Assembly: GCA_020632885.1 (NCBI GenBank)
Contig: JACKEQ010000054.1
Location: forward strand, 1 to 20,042
Length of the DNA stretch: 20,042 bases
Direction of reading: 5' to 3'
Source of the DNA: Alphaproteobacteria bacterium
GTDB taxonomy: Bacteria; Myxococcota_A; UBA796; GCA-2862545
Numbering within the stretch: position 1 is the first letter of the stretch; each line of letters starts with the position of its first letter. A program made the translations under genes and the position numbers. The notes below the pieces were generated by a model. The model was given only the letters and a program-made list of their open reading frames with translations, had not been told where the DNA came from and made no database searches. Shown piece by piece: positions 1 through 8,719 of this stretch.

Positions 1-190
1 TGGGGTCAGGCGGGAGAGTGCAGGCCGAAGTGCTGGGCGCGATCGGGTCGTCTGCAGCCTGCCCGCGCCGGAGCCTTGGGGCGTGGCCCGTGGAGGGTCG
101 CGGCTCGAGGCTCGGCGCCCGCACCACCGCCTGATCTCGGCGCTCCTGGTGCGCCCGACGAAGCCGGTGGCGCCGCTCTTCCGAAGAGTA
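1..190. other. No assignable gene at the left edge
   Basis: This very GC-rich stretch stays open in several frames, but none of the translations looks like a protein: they are Arg/Pro/Gly-rich and lack a start with a ribosome binding site. One frame closes with a TGA near 133 and could be the tail of an upstream gene, but I cannot support that. I see no tRNA or clear terminator. Treated as intergenic or unassigned. Confidence 0.4.
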
Positions 191-191
191 C

Positions 192-263
192 CGGACCATC
201 GGTCCGAGATAACAATCGTACGAACAAAAAAAAATCGGTATCCGATTGTCCGGTACCGATCGG
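192..263. promoter_or_regulatory. Palindrome-rich, AT-richer leader of the toxin operon
   Basis: Four short perfect inverted repeats are packed into about 70 bases: CGGACC-ATC-GGTCCG (192-206), AATCGG-TAT-CCGATT (233-247), CGGTACCG (251-258) and CCGATCGG (256-263). An A9 tract sits at 226-234. The TCGGT...CCGA core recurs, as expected of operator half-sites for a dimeric regulator. This is the only AT-rich stretch upstream of the operon and is the likely promoter/operator area, but I could not fix convincing -35 and -10 boxes. Read on the minus strand, the middle repeat followed by T9 resembles an intrinsic terminator, though no minus-strand gene is there to use it. Confidence 0.4.
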
Positions 264-431
264 ATGGTCCTGGGCGCCAACCCCACAGAGCAACGAAGGT
301 CGTATCCCCTCTTCTTCTGCTCCAGCAACGCCATCGTCCCATGAGCGGGGCCCTCGGGTCAACCCACTCGCCCCGACGCCACGACCCGTGCTCCCCTCCG
401 AGACGAAGCACACCCGCCCGCTGGGGGTACC

Positions 432-635
432 GTGAATCGCCTCGAAGCCTTCGCCCTGCTGCTCTGTACGCTCGTCGTCTTCGCGACCGCCCTCTCGGTC
501 CGCCACGACGACCCCTCCGGACCCGCCTTCGACGACCTCCCGCCCGACATCGGCGTCGACGAGCGACCCCACCGCGCCTTCTCCACGATGCCGCCCGCCG
601 AGTGCGAGCACGTCTTCGGCGACTCCGCCGGCTGA
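432..635 (+). CDS. Small membrane-anchored hypothetical protein
   Basis: This is a 67-residue protein starting with GTG, preceded by a G-rich ribosome binding site. Residues about 5-22 form one hydrophobic segment (LEAFALLLCTLVVFATAL), followed by a short acidic, Pro-rich tail rich in Asp and Glu. Third codon positions are almost all G or C, as in the genes downstream, which supports real coding. It ends 35 bases before the TTG start of the giant RHS protein and is probably co-transcribed with it. There is no lipobox, so it is more likely a signal-anchored inner-membrane or periplasmic peptide. I do not recognise the family. A helper role in export or assembly of the RHS protein is only inferred from position. 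Confidence 0.6.
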   Translation: MNRLEAFALLLCTLVVFATALSVRHDDPSGPAFDDLPPDIGVDERPHRAFSTMPPAECEHVFGDSAG

Positions 636-670
636 ACCCGCAAGCCGGCCCCTGGCCGCAGAGGTGTCCC

Positions 671-3600
671 TTGCGTGCTGCCTTCTCGTGGTTCGCCCTC
701 GCCCTCGCCACCCCCGCCTACGCCGACAGCCTCGTCTTCTCGGGCCTCGGCTTCCCCGGCGACGGCGCCACCCCCTCCATGCTCGACTACCTCGGCTCGA
801 TGGAGATCCAGCGCTCCTCCGCCTCGAACCTCGGCTCGGCCGACCCCAAGGGGGGCTTCGGCTACGGTGTCGGCCTCGAGGGGCCCCCGGCCCTCCTCGC
901 GCCCTCCGTCTCCCTCTCCTACGCCAGCGACGCCGGAGACGGCTCCGTGCTGGCCCGGGGCTGGACCCTCGACGTCGGCATGACCGTCAGCGCCCTGTCC
1001 GAGCGGGAGCGCCTCGGCGACTATGCCGGCCTCGATCTCTACCGCGCCAGCGGCCTGCCGGGCCTCCTCGAGGCCGTCCCCGCCGACACCTGGCAGTCGA
1101 GCGGCTTCGACGTGCTCCACTACGTGCTCGTCTCCGACCAGCCCGTCGTCGCCGACGCCTGGCTCTACACCGAGACCGGCGAGTGGATCGTGCACCAGGA
1201 CGGGGTCGAGACCCTCCTCGAGCCCCGCCTGGCCGCCTGGCGCGCCAACCCCCAGGCGAGCGACATCCGGAGCTGGCGCCCCGTGCAGCAGGAGGACGCC
1301 TCGGGCAACCGGATCACCTGGGAGTGGGGTGCCTCGGTCGGTGGGGTGACGAACCCCGATCTGCTCACCCGGATCGTCTACGGCGACAACTTCCACTCGG
1401 CGGCGTATCCCCCGACAGGTCGGTACACGTTCCTCTACGAGGCCCGCGATCACATCCGGTACAGCGCATCGGAGGGTCCTGTCGAGGTGGTGGACGCCCG
1501 CCTCGTCCAGGTGCAGGTGGAGGCGGCGAAGATCAGCGGCAGCGACTGGGTGCTGGACTGGCACTACGCGCTGACCTGGACCACCGAGGCGGAAGAGACG
1601 GCGCTGGCGGCGGTGGACCGGGTGGGCCACGCTGGCACGACGGAGCCGGTGGCGCGCTTCACCTACGGCGACTTCGACCTCGCCTGGGAGGAGGACGGCC
1701 AGGGGCTGCCCCTCGAGACCGAGGCCCCCTATACCCTCGGAGGAAAGCCGCTCCCGGGCTACCCGGACGCGAACGACCCCTGGCCCGGGGGCCCGCTCGG
1801 AGGGGGCTACGCGTTCTCCCACTCCGAGACCATCGCCACTCCCGAGGGCTGCCTCCCCGAGGGCTGTGACCACCACGTCACCACCTGGTCCGACAACTTC
1901 ACGATGCTCGCCGACGCGGACGCCGACGGCCTCACCGATCTGCTCGGGATCTGGCGCTTGGACGCCGTCCCGTCGGAGCTCCGCTTCCTGCGCCAGTGGT
2001 GGGACGGGAGCTGGTCGGACCAGGACGGGTCGGGGGCGACCTACACGACGGACCACGCCTTCCTGGGGGAGGCGACCCTCGACAGCCGGGACGGCAAGTC
2101 CCTGCGCGAGGGCGAACTGGTGAACTTCGCCTCGCGCCTGCTCACGGACGTCGACGGCGATGGGCTGGTGGACCTGGTGCTCGCGACCTCCACCTGGGAG
2201 GACGCCGACTACGAGAGCGGCAGCGGCAGCGGCTATCAGACGGGCGTCTCCCCCTCGGCCCACGTCTGGTCGGTGCGGTACGGCGCACCCGACGGGACCT
2301 TCGACGCCTTCCCCACCTCGCTCGACGCGCCCTTCGCCTTCCCCTCGCTCACCTTCCGCCAGTCGGACCTCTGCACCGTGGGGGTGACCTTCGGCACCAC
2401 CTTCTTCGCGGCGCGCACGGGCTCGGGCGACACCGTCGGTCACGACGACGCGGTGATCGAGCTCCGCGACATGAACGGCGACGGCTGGGTGGACGTGGTC
2501 TTCCACGAGCGCAACGCGGCCCTCGAGGTGGGGGCCACCGCGCCCGGCTCGGGCCTGCAGGTCTTCCTGCACACCGGCAACCGGCTCGACGGCTGGTCGC
2601 TCACGCCCATCGACTGGCTCGGGAGCGACCCGGACCTGATCGCCGCCGTCGAGGCGCCCTGGGAGGTGAGCCAGGTCTCGCCCCATTGGATCGAGGACGT
2701 CGTCGACGAGATCCTCGGCACCGGCGCAGCGGACGTGACCCAGGGTTGCGTCTTCAGCCACGTCATGACGGTGCGTGAGCTGACCGATCTGAACGCGGAC
2801 GGTCTGACCGATCTGGTGGTGGCCGAGCAGGGGGACTGGGAGGTCTTCCTGGGGACCGAGGGCGGCTTCGCGCCGGATGCGCTGACATGGACCGCCCCGG
2901 GACACGCCGGGACCTCCATCACGGTCGAGACGACGGCGCAGGCCCCCTTCCTGCCACCGGCGACCCCGATCCTCTGGGTGGACTGGCTTCCGCCGGCGGG
3001 CGGGCAGGGGATCTCGAACCACGCCGCGGGCCGCTTCCAGCCCGAGGTGGACTGGAGCGCGGCCCTTCAGGCCTCGACCTTGTCGGGCCCCATCACCTCC
3101 TTCTCCTACTCGAGCCTCGAGCAGTCCCTGATGGACCTCGACGGCGACGGACGCGCCGATCTGGTCGAGGCCGCGTGGGACCCGGTCACCGAGACCGGCG
3201 CGCTGCACTGGTGGCGGAACCTGGGCGACGGCTTCTCGGACGACCTCTGCGCCACGGGCGTCTGCGATGACGTCCCGGAACTGGCGCAGGGGCTGCACCT
3301 CACGGCCAACGTCCACCACCAGTTCCCGGTCTTCAGCGGAACCAGCCGGTCCGACGCCCTCACGGTCCGCGATCTGAACCAGGACGGCGCCCTCGATCGT
3401 GTCGACTTCGAGACCGGAACGGTCCTCTGGGGGGCCTACCGCACCCCGGGTCGCCTCGTCGCCGTCGAGAACGGCTACGGCGCCGAGACCTTCGTGCGCT
3501 ACCAGCCCGCCAGCTCGGTCTACCCCGTCGGCGATCCCGACGTCCTCCAGCCCGACTACGACAACCAGCGCCAGGACCTCGTCGCTTCCCTCGAGACCTG

Positions 3601-6600
3601 GGACCGCTGCCTCGACGACGGCGCCCTCACCCGCTTCGAGTACGACACCCGGATCTGCAGCCCCGGCACCGGCTGCTGGGGCTTCGAGGCCCGCGAGGAG
3701 CTCACCTACGCCCTGCGCCTGCACCCCTGGGACGCCAGCGGCCAGTTCGCCTGGGACACCCACCAGGGAGAGCCCCTCTGGTACCTCACCTCGGCCGTCC
3801 ACACCGACTACACCCCCACCCGCGACCGCCTCCAGGTCGACGCCACCACCACCACCTTCGACGCCGACCATCACACCATCCCCGAGCTGCTCCCCACCGT
3901 GAGCCTCAGCCCGGGGTCCGAGGCACCGTACCGGATCGAGCCCCCGCTCACGACCCGCTACGAGGTGAGCCAGAGCTGGGAGGACCTGGACACCGGGTCT
4001 CCCTGCACCGCCCCCGCCCCGGGTGAGGCCCCGCGCCGGTGCCGCATGGTGCAGAAGCAGGCCACCGATCACGGCGAGGACGGCTCGGGCCCGAAGACGG
4101 CGACCCTGACCGTCACCCACCAGTCCGCGGGTCTGCCCGAGATCATCACCGAGACCGAGTGGGGCGGCGAGCAGCGCCAGACGGTGATCACCTGGGTGCA
4201 GAGCGTGCACGGGGACCGCTGGTTGCCGGCGGGCAAGCAGGTGTATGGCGCCGACCCCTTCACGGGCGGGGCCTCGGTGCTGCTCCAGTCGCAGGCGTGG
4301 TACTACGACGGCAGCGTGCAGTGGCTGAACCCGCCGAGCCAGGGGCACCTGACGCGGCAGCAGGTGTGCGCGGGCCCGGTGGGCCAGGCCTCGTGCAGCG
4401 ACGTGCTGGAGTGGGACTTCGACGTCCACACCCGGGGGATGGTCCAGTCGGCCTTCGGGCCGCTGGGGCAGACCTTCTACACCACGGTCTTCCGCTTCGG
4501 CGGGGTCTACCCGGGCCGTCGCTACGACGCCGAGGGCCTGGAGGTGAAGCTCTACGTCGACGCCCACGGGCGTCCGTGGAAGTCCATCGACCCGGGCGGC
4601 GTGCAGACGCTGACCGAGTACGACGACCTGGGGCGGCCCGTGCTCGAGGCGCTGAAGGGGATCGCGGGCAGCTCGGTGACGCACAGCACCACGAGCTACG
4701 CGACGCTGTCGTCGGCGGGGGCGTGCGTGCCGCGGCTCCAGACGACGACCACCTGGGACGGGACGGGCGGTGTGGTCGCCGAGTCGGCCTCGGTGCTGGG
4801 CGCCTTCGGGACGCCGCTCCAGACCTGGACCACCGCCCCGGACGGGCAGGGCTACCTCGTGAGCGACGCGCTCACCGACGTCTTCGGCCAGGTCCGCTTC
4901 ACCACGCACCCCCACCGGCGCAACACCCTGCCCACCGCCCTCACCCAGGTGGGCGCCGCCGTGGGGCCCGACGTCCTCACGGTGCAGCAGTACGACGCCT
5001 TCGGGGTCGAGCGGATCCGCTACGACGACCAGACCGGCCTGCCGGGCTGCGTGACGGCGACCTGGCCCGAGGGTCCGGGCGAGCTCCTCACGGTGGACCC
5101 GACCCGCTTCCCGATCCGCCGCACCACCGACAGCTTCGGCCGCCTGGTGAAGGTGGAGGAGGGCTTCGAGAGCGGCGGCAAGCCCTTCGCCTGCGCCGAT
5201 CAGGCCTCGGCGACGGTGATCCACGCGAGCACCACGCGCACCACGGGCACCTACACGCGGGACGGCCTGGGCCGCCTCGCCTCCTTCCGGGACGGCTCCA
5301 CGGCCTACCCGGTCGTCACCCACTACCAGGTCGATCAGGCCGGCCGGCTCCGGTTCGTCCAGCGCGAGGACACGACGGGCGCCCGCAGCCCCTACTACGC
5401 CTACGACTACGACGGCGGCTACCCGATCCGCATGTACGAGGGCGCTTCCACGGGCGCGGCGCCGCTCTCGGTGTCGACCTGGACCCTGAGCGGCACCACC
5501 CGCTGCGCCGGGACCCTGGTCGACCCGCAGCAGACCCTCACGCCGGACGACGTCCACCAGGTGTCCGCCTGGACCTACGACGACGCGGGCCGGGTCACCC
5601 GCCAGCTGGTGCGGGACGCCGAGGACTGGCGGTCCTGGGACTGCTACGAGACGAAGTGGGACACCCTCTGGGACGGCCTCCGCTCCTGGAGCACCGATCC
5701 GACCGGCGCGGTGAAGTGGCGCTACGACGACGTGGCGCCGGGCGCGGGGAAGCTCGGCCGGGTGAGCTCGGTCGAGCGGCTCTTCGAGAGCCCGACGGTG
5801 CCGGGTACGGTGGACCCGACGGTGGGCTCGCTGCTGGCGACCCAGAGCGCGGATCTGGCGGGCAACGTGGTGGACCACACGCTCCCGGGAGGCACGACGG
5901 TGGTGACGGTGCCGGGTCCGCTGGGCCTGCCGCTGTACCACACGGTGTACGACCCGACCGGCGCCACGGAGGTGCTGGTGGCGGTGAGCTACGGCGACGA
6001 CGGGCTGGCCACCGGGCGGGAGGCGGTGGACGGGGTCGGCACGATGCTGCACGGCGTGAGCGTGACGCGGCGGTCGCCGGGGGTGATCGACGACCTGTCG
6101 TGGCGGGCCTACGAGGGGACGCAGCAGGCGACGGGCGGCAGCGTCTACGGGTTGCACCAGGACTGGCGGGACGGCCTGCTTCCCGCCGGGCGGACCCTGG
6201 GCGGCCAGCTGTCGACGTTGCTGGGGGTGACGACCCTCACCTACGACTACGACGAGCTGTCGCGGGTGTCGTCGATCGCGCTCGACGGGGTGGAGCGGGA
6301 GGTCTTCACCTACACCGACGCGCTCGGTCAGGCCGATCCGCAGGGTACGCCGAGCCGTGTGCAGCGCGTGTCGAGCGGCGGGACGTCGCTGGACTGGAGC
6401 TACACGCGGGGGGAGCACGGGCTGATCACGCGCCGGGACGAGGCGGGTGGCGTGTACTCGGAGGAGTACGATCACGATCCGGTGACGGGTCGTGTGTCGG
6501 AGCTGTCGCGCTACACGGGGCTGACGCGGACGGAGCACGTGGCGTACGGCTACGACGGGATGGGTCAGCTGGGGCTGCTGACGAAGGAGACAGGCAGCGG

Positions 6601-8719
6601 GACGGAGGTGGTGCGCTACCACCGGGACGGCGACGCGCTGACACGGAGGGATGGCGCGGACGGCATGGAGTACTGGTTCGGCGGCTGGCAGCTGGACCGG
6701 ACGGGCGGGTCGTCCCGGGAGGTGGAGCGCCCGCTGTCGATGCTGGAGCTGCGGATGGAGGGCGGCGCGGTGAGCCGTCGGTGGGTGTTCCGTCAGCCGG
6801 ACGGCCAGGCGCTGGTGACGCTGACGGACGCGGGTGTGGTGGAGAGCGCGAGCCTGCTGGGTGCGTTCGGTACGGCGCTGGAGACGGTGGGGAGCCCGTC
6901 GGAGTGGGACGGGTACCAGGGTATGGAGCGGGACCCGACGGAGGGGATGACGCGGATGGGCGCGCGTCACATGCTGCACCGGGACGGGATGTGGCTGCAG
7001 CCGGAGCCGCTGCTGCACCTGGGTCCGCTGGTTGAGCAGCAGGCGAACCCTCGGACGATGACGGGGGTGTACGCGGGCGGGATGCCGTCGATGTACTCGG
7101 ATCGGAGCGGGTACAGCGCGCAGACGGGAGGGCAGGAGTTCTTCAAGTCGCTGATGGAGCGGGACCTTCGGGAGGTGTACCCGCAGCATCAGGGTGCGAC
7201 GATCTCGCAGGAGGAGTTCAAGCGGCAGTCGAGGCTGGAAGGTGGGTGCAATGGCATGGGTAGCCCCTCCCCGGCCATTGCCAAAGCTGAAACGGCGATT
7301 GTCGAGGCGGGGACGAACGCGCCGCCACCAACTCAGGCACAAGTAGAGGTGGCGATCGAGAAGACACTTACGATCCATGATCGTTGGCTGCAGTTTGTCG
7401 AGTGGCTTGGCCTCAACCCCTCGAGTAGTTCCGGGGGTCTTTGCTTCGTTCGGGGCACCGAGGTGATGACCGCCGCTGGCGCCAGGCCTGTTGAAGAGAT
7501 GCGTGCGAACGATCTGACGCTCGCCGCCTCCACGGATCCAGCCTGGGAGGCGCTGGAGAGGGTGGAGGTTGTGCCACTCTCAGTGAAGGCCACGTGGTTG
7601 AATCGCGCCTGCGACCGGGTGAGGCGAGCAGCTCAGACGATGGTGCTGCCGACGGCGTTGTTGGCGGCATGCGATGTCGGGGTTCCGCCAGAGCCTGATG
7701 AGATCGTCGAGGTCTACGAGGCACGGACCGGGACGTGGTTCGAGGAGCAGGCCGGTGAGGTCTCCGTCGGTGGCGAGCTACTGCATGGCGGGCACCTGTT
7801 CCGGGTCGACGAGTCGGGGCTGGTGGACCTCGGGACGGTGGATACCGGGGCGCTGGCTGACGCGGGTGGGGTGGTCACCGAGGTCGATGTTGTTGTCGAG
7901 CCCGATTGTGCCTCCTGGGTGCTTGTGCTCGCGGATGACGACACCGAGGTCCGGCACGCAAAGCTGGCCGACGTGGAGCCCGGCGGCCGCGTCGCCTTCC
8001 AGGGACGAGTGTACGAGACGTTCGGCGAGGACCGTGTCGAGAGCGTGATGGGGACCGGTGAGGTGCTCGGACGAGTGGTCGACGGGTTCGTTCGCAGTGC
8101 CCCGGAGACCGTCAACGTCAGGATCGCCTTCGTCGACGGGCCGGAGGATGTACTGACGGGCACGCCGAACCACCCGTTCTGGGTCCCGAGCGTCCAGGAC
8201 TACGTCGAGCTGAAGGACCTGGAAGTCGGGACCGTGCTGCAGACGTATGGCGGGGCCGAAGCGACGGTGCTCGGGCTGACGTGGAAGCCCGGAGAGGTCG
8301 AGGTCTACGACATCGAGGTCGAGGGGCTGCACAACTTCTTCGTGCGGGGGCCGGGGAGTGATGCGCCGGGTGTTTTGGTGCACAACAGCACGGGTGGCCG
8401 GTTCGCATCGAGTGTGGCCGACGATCTCTTGGGCAGCGCAGACGACTTCAAGAGAGCGATTGGGAATGACGAGTTCATCAGGGTGAACAAGGCTCTTGGG
8501 GGGGACTTGTCCGTACACACGCTCAGCGATGCAACACGTGGCGCTGCCGCTCGCTTCTACGATCTGGCGGCTGACCGGCTAGCTACAAGGGCGGGTGACC
8601 TTGACCCGATTCTCCGCGCCTACAATCGACATCGGGCTTCCTTCCTCCGAGGCGAGACAAGCGTGTCGCCAGGCACGTTCAACAACTTCCGGGAGACCAT
8701 CTATGACGCTACCAAGTGA
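671..8719 (+). CDS. Secreted SpvB/VCBS/RHS-repeat Hint polymorphic toxin
   Basis: A 2682-residue protein. I chose TTG 671 because GAGGTG (661-666) precedes it and it opens a signal peptide (RAAFSWFALALATPAYA|DS). The frame is open upstream to 83, but that extension is Arg-rich and overlaps the 67-residue gene. Order: SpvB/TcdB-like N domain (motif around residues 80-101, SLSYAS...GWTLD); six DxDxDG Ca-binding VCBS/FG-GAP motifs (near 412, 491, 598, 704, 820, 899); a TcdB-middle-like segment (near 926, VENGYGAETFVRY); RHS/YD repeats (about 1285-2020, e.g. YDDLGRP 1317, YDDAGRV 1636); a divergent Rhs core end (WLQPEPL 2108 to DRSG 2144-2147); a Hint domain (Cys2258-Asn2572); and a unique tip (2573-2682). 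By analogy with Tc B/C complexes the repeats should form a hollow shell holding the tip. Target and export route are unknown. Base composition shifts after about 7245. Confidence 0.88.
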   Translation: MRAAFSWFALALATPAYADSLVFSGLGFPGDGATPSMLDYLGSMEIQRSSASNLGSADPKGGFGYGVGLEGPPALLAPSVSLSYASDAGDGSVLARGWTLDVGMTVSALSERERLGDYAGLDLYRASGLPGLLEAVPADTWQSSGFDVLHYVLVSDQPVVADAWLYTETGEWIVHQDGVETLLEPRLAAWRANPQASDIRSWRPVQQEDASGNRITWEWGASVGGVTNPDLLTRIVYGDNFHSAAYPPTGRYTFLYEARDHIRYSASEGPVEVVDARLVQVQVEAAKISGSDWVLDWHYALTWTTEAEETALAAVDRVGHAGTTEPVARFTYGDFDLAWEEDGQGLPLETEAPYTLGGKPLPGYPDANDPWPGGPLGGGYAFSHSETIATPEGCLPEGCDHHVTTWSDNFTMLADADADGLTDLLGIWRLDAVPSELRFLRQWWDGSWSDQDGSGATYTTDHAFLGEATLDSRDGKSLREGELVNFASRLLTDVDGDGLVDLVLATSTWEDADYESGSGSGYQTGVSPSAHVWSVRYGAPDGTFDAFPTSLDAPFAFPSLTFRQSDLCTVGVTFGTTFFAARTGSGDTVGHDDAVIELRDMNGDGWVDVVFHERNAALEVGATAPGSGLQVFLHTGNRLDGWSLTPIDWLGSDPDLIAAVEAPWEVSQVSPHWIEDVVDEILGTGAADVTQGCVFSHVMTVRELTDLNADGLTDLVVAEQGDWEVFLGTEGGFAPDALTWTAPGHAGTSITVETTAQAPFLPPATPILWVDWLPPAGGQGISNHAAGRFQPEVDWSAALQASTLSGPITSFSYSSLEQSLMDLDGDGRADLVEAAWDPVTETGALHWWRNLGDGFSDDLCATGVCDDVPELAQGLHLTANVHHQFPVFSGTSRSDALTVRDLNQDGALDRVDFETGTVLWGAYRTPGRLVAVENGYGAETFVRYQPASSVYPVGDPDVLQPDYDNQRQDLVASLETWDRCLDDGALTRFEYDTRICSPGTGCWGFEAREELTYALRLHPWDASGQFAWDTHQGEPLWYLTSAVHTDYTPTRDRLQVDATTTTFDADHHTIPELLPTVSLSPGSEAPYRIEPPLTTRYEVSQSWEDLDTGSPCTAPAPGEAPRRCRMVQKQATDHGEDGSGPKTATLTVTHQSAGLPEIITETEWGGEQRQTVITWVQSVHGDRWLPAGKQVYGADPFTGGASVLLQSQAWYYDGSVQWLNPPSQGHLTRQQVCAGPVGQASCSDVLEWDFDVHTRGMVQSAFGPLGQTFYTTVFRFGGVYPGRRYDAEGLEVKLYVDAHGRPWKSIDPGGVQTLTEYDDLGRPVLEALKGIAGSSVTHSTTSYATLSSAGACVPRLQTTTTWDGTGGVVAESASVLGAFGTPLQTWTTAPDGQGYLVSDALTDVFGQVRFTTHPHRRNTLPTALTQVGAAVGPDVLTVQQYDAFGVERIRYDDQTGLPGCVTATWPEGPGELLTVDPTRFPIRRTTDSFGRLVKVEEGFESGGKPFACADQASATVIHASTTRTTGTYTRDGLGRLASFRDGSTAYPVVTHYQVDQAGRLRFVQREDTTGARSPYYAYDYDGGYPIRMYEGASTGAAPLSVSTWTLSGTTRCAGTLVDPQQTLTPDDVHQVSAWTYDDAGRVTRQLVRDAEDWRSWDCYETKWDTLWDGLRSWSTDPTGAVKWRYDDVAPGAGKLGRVSSVERLFESPTVPGTVDPTVGSLLATQSADLAGNVVDHTLPGGTTVVTVPGPLGLPLYHTVYDPTGATEVLVAVSYGDDGLATGREAVDGVGTMLHGVSVTRRSPGVIDDLSWRAYEGTQQATGGSVYGLHQDWRDGLLPAGRTLGGQLSTLLGVTTLTYDYDELSRVSSIALDGVEREVFTYTDALGQADPQGTPSRVQRVSSGGTSLDWSYTRGEHGLITRRDEAGGVYSEEYDHDPVTGRVSELSRYTGLTRTEHVAYGYDGMGQLGLLTKETGSGTEVVRYHRDGDALTRRDGADGMEYWFGGWQLDRTGGSSREVERPLSMLELRMEGGAVSRRWVFRQPDGQALVTLTDAGVVESASLLGAFGTALETVGSPSEWDGYQGMERDPTEGMTRMGARHMLHRDGMWLQPEPLLHLGPLVEQQANPRTMTGVYAGGMPSMYSDRSGYSAQTGGQEFFKSLMERDLREVYPQHQGATISQEEFKRQSRLEGGCNGMGSPSPAIAKAETAIVEAGTNAPPPTQAQVEVAIEKTLTIHDRWLQFVEWLGLNPSSSSGGLCFVRGTEVMTAAGARPVEEMRANDLTLAASTDPAWEALERVEVVPLSVKATWLNRACDRVRRAAQTMVLPTALLAACDVGVPPEPDEIVEVYEARTGTWFEEQAGEVSVGGELLHGGHLFRVDESGLVDLGTVDTGALADAGGVVTEVDVVVEPDCASWVLVLADDDTEVRHAKLADVEPGGRVAFQGRVYETFGEDRVESVMGTGEVLGRVVDGFVRSAPETVNVRIAFVDGPEDVLTGTPNHPFWVPSVQDYVELKDLEVGTVLQTYGGAEATVLGLTWKPGEVEVYDIEVEGLHNFFVRGPGSDAPGVLVHNSTGGRFASSVADDLLGSADDFKRAIGNDEFIRVNKALGGDLSVHTLSDATRGAAARFYDLAADRLATRAGDLDPILRAYNRHRASFLRGETSVSPGTFNNFRETIYDATK
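7442..8386 (+). other. Hint (intein-like) autoprocessing domain within the RHS toxin
   Basis: The domain starts at Cys2258 in CFVRGTEVMTAAG, a typical Hint block A. It has the block B motif TPNHPFW (Thr2498, His2501) followed by ELKDLEVGTVLQT, and it ends YDIEVEGLHNFFV...VLVHN|S with His2571-Asn2572 before Ser2573. These are the residues used by Hint domains for N-S acyl shift and Asn cyclisation. The gap from Cys to the TxxH motif is about 240 residues, far more than a minimal Hint, so there is a large insertion. The insertion includes a hydrophobic stretch ending LLAAC (Cys2334) that looks like a lipobox. Pretoxin-Hint domains usually sit just before the toxin tip, as here. Confidence 0.8.
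8387..8716 (+). other. C-terminal effector tip of unknown type (candidate toxin domain)
   Basis: These are the last 110 residues of the RHS protein, after the Hint His-Asn|Ser junction. The tip is mostly predicted helical, with conserved-looking stretches such as ARFYDLAADRL, LRAYNRHRASFLRG and SPGTFNNFRETIY. I recognise no known nuclease, deaminase, ADP-ribosyltransferase or peptidase motif. A toxic role is inferred from its place behind a Hint domain in a polymorphic-toxin layout and from the small overlapping gene that follows. Candidate active-site residues would be the His/Arg/Asn cluster in YNRHR and the Thr/Asn residues of GTFNN, but this is speculation. Confidence 0.5.
8691..8695 (+). 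promoter_or_regulatory. Shine-Dalgarno GGGAG of the overlapping immunity candidate
   Basis: GGGAG lies inside the last codons of the RHS toxin, seven bases before ATG 8703. It sets the start of the small overlapping gene and indicates translational coupling to the toxin. Confidence 0.6.

Noticed and set aside
226..247. Intrinsic terminator on the minus strand (hairpin plus T9)
   Set aside because: The shape fits, but no minus-strand gene lies to its right for it to serve. It is kept only as part of the regulatory region.
83..670. N-terminal extension of the RHS frame back to 83
   Set aside because: The extension is Arg/Pro-rich, has no domain, overlaps a better coding frame (432-635) and would bury an evident signal peptide beginning at TTG 671 behind GAGGTG.
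359..7378. Very long minus-strand open frame opposite the RHS gene
   Set aside because: It is a by-product of high GC3 on the coding strand: the translation is Arg/His/Pro/Val-rich with no recognisable domain, while the plus strand encodes clear SpvB/VCBS/RHS motifs.
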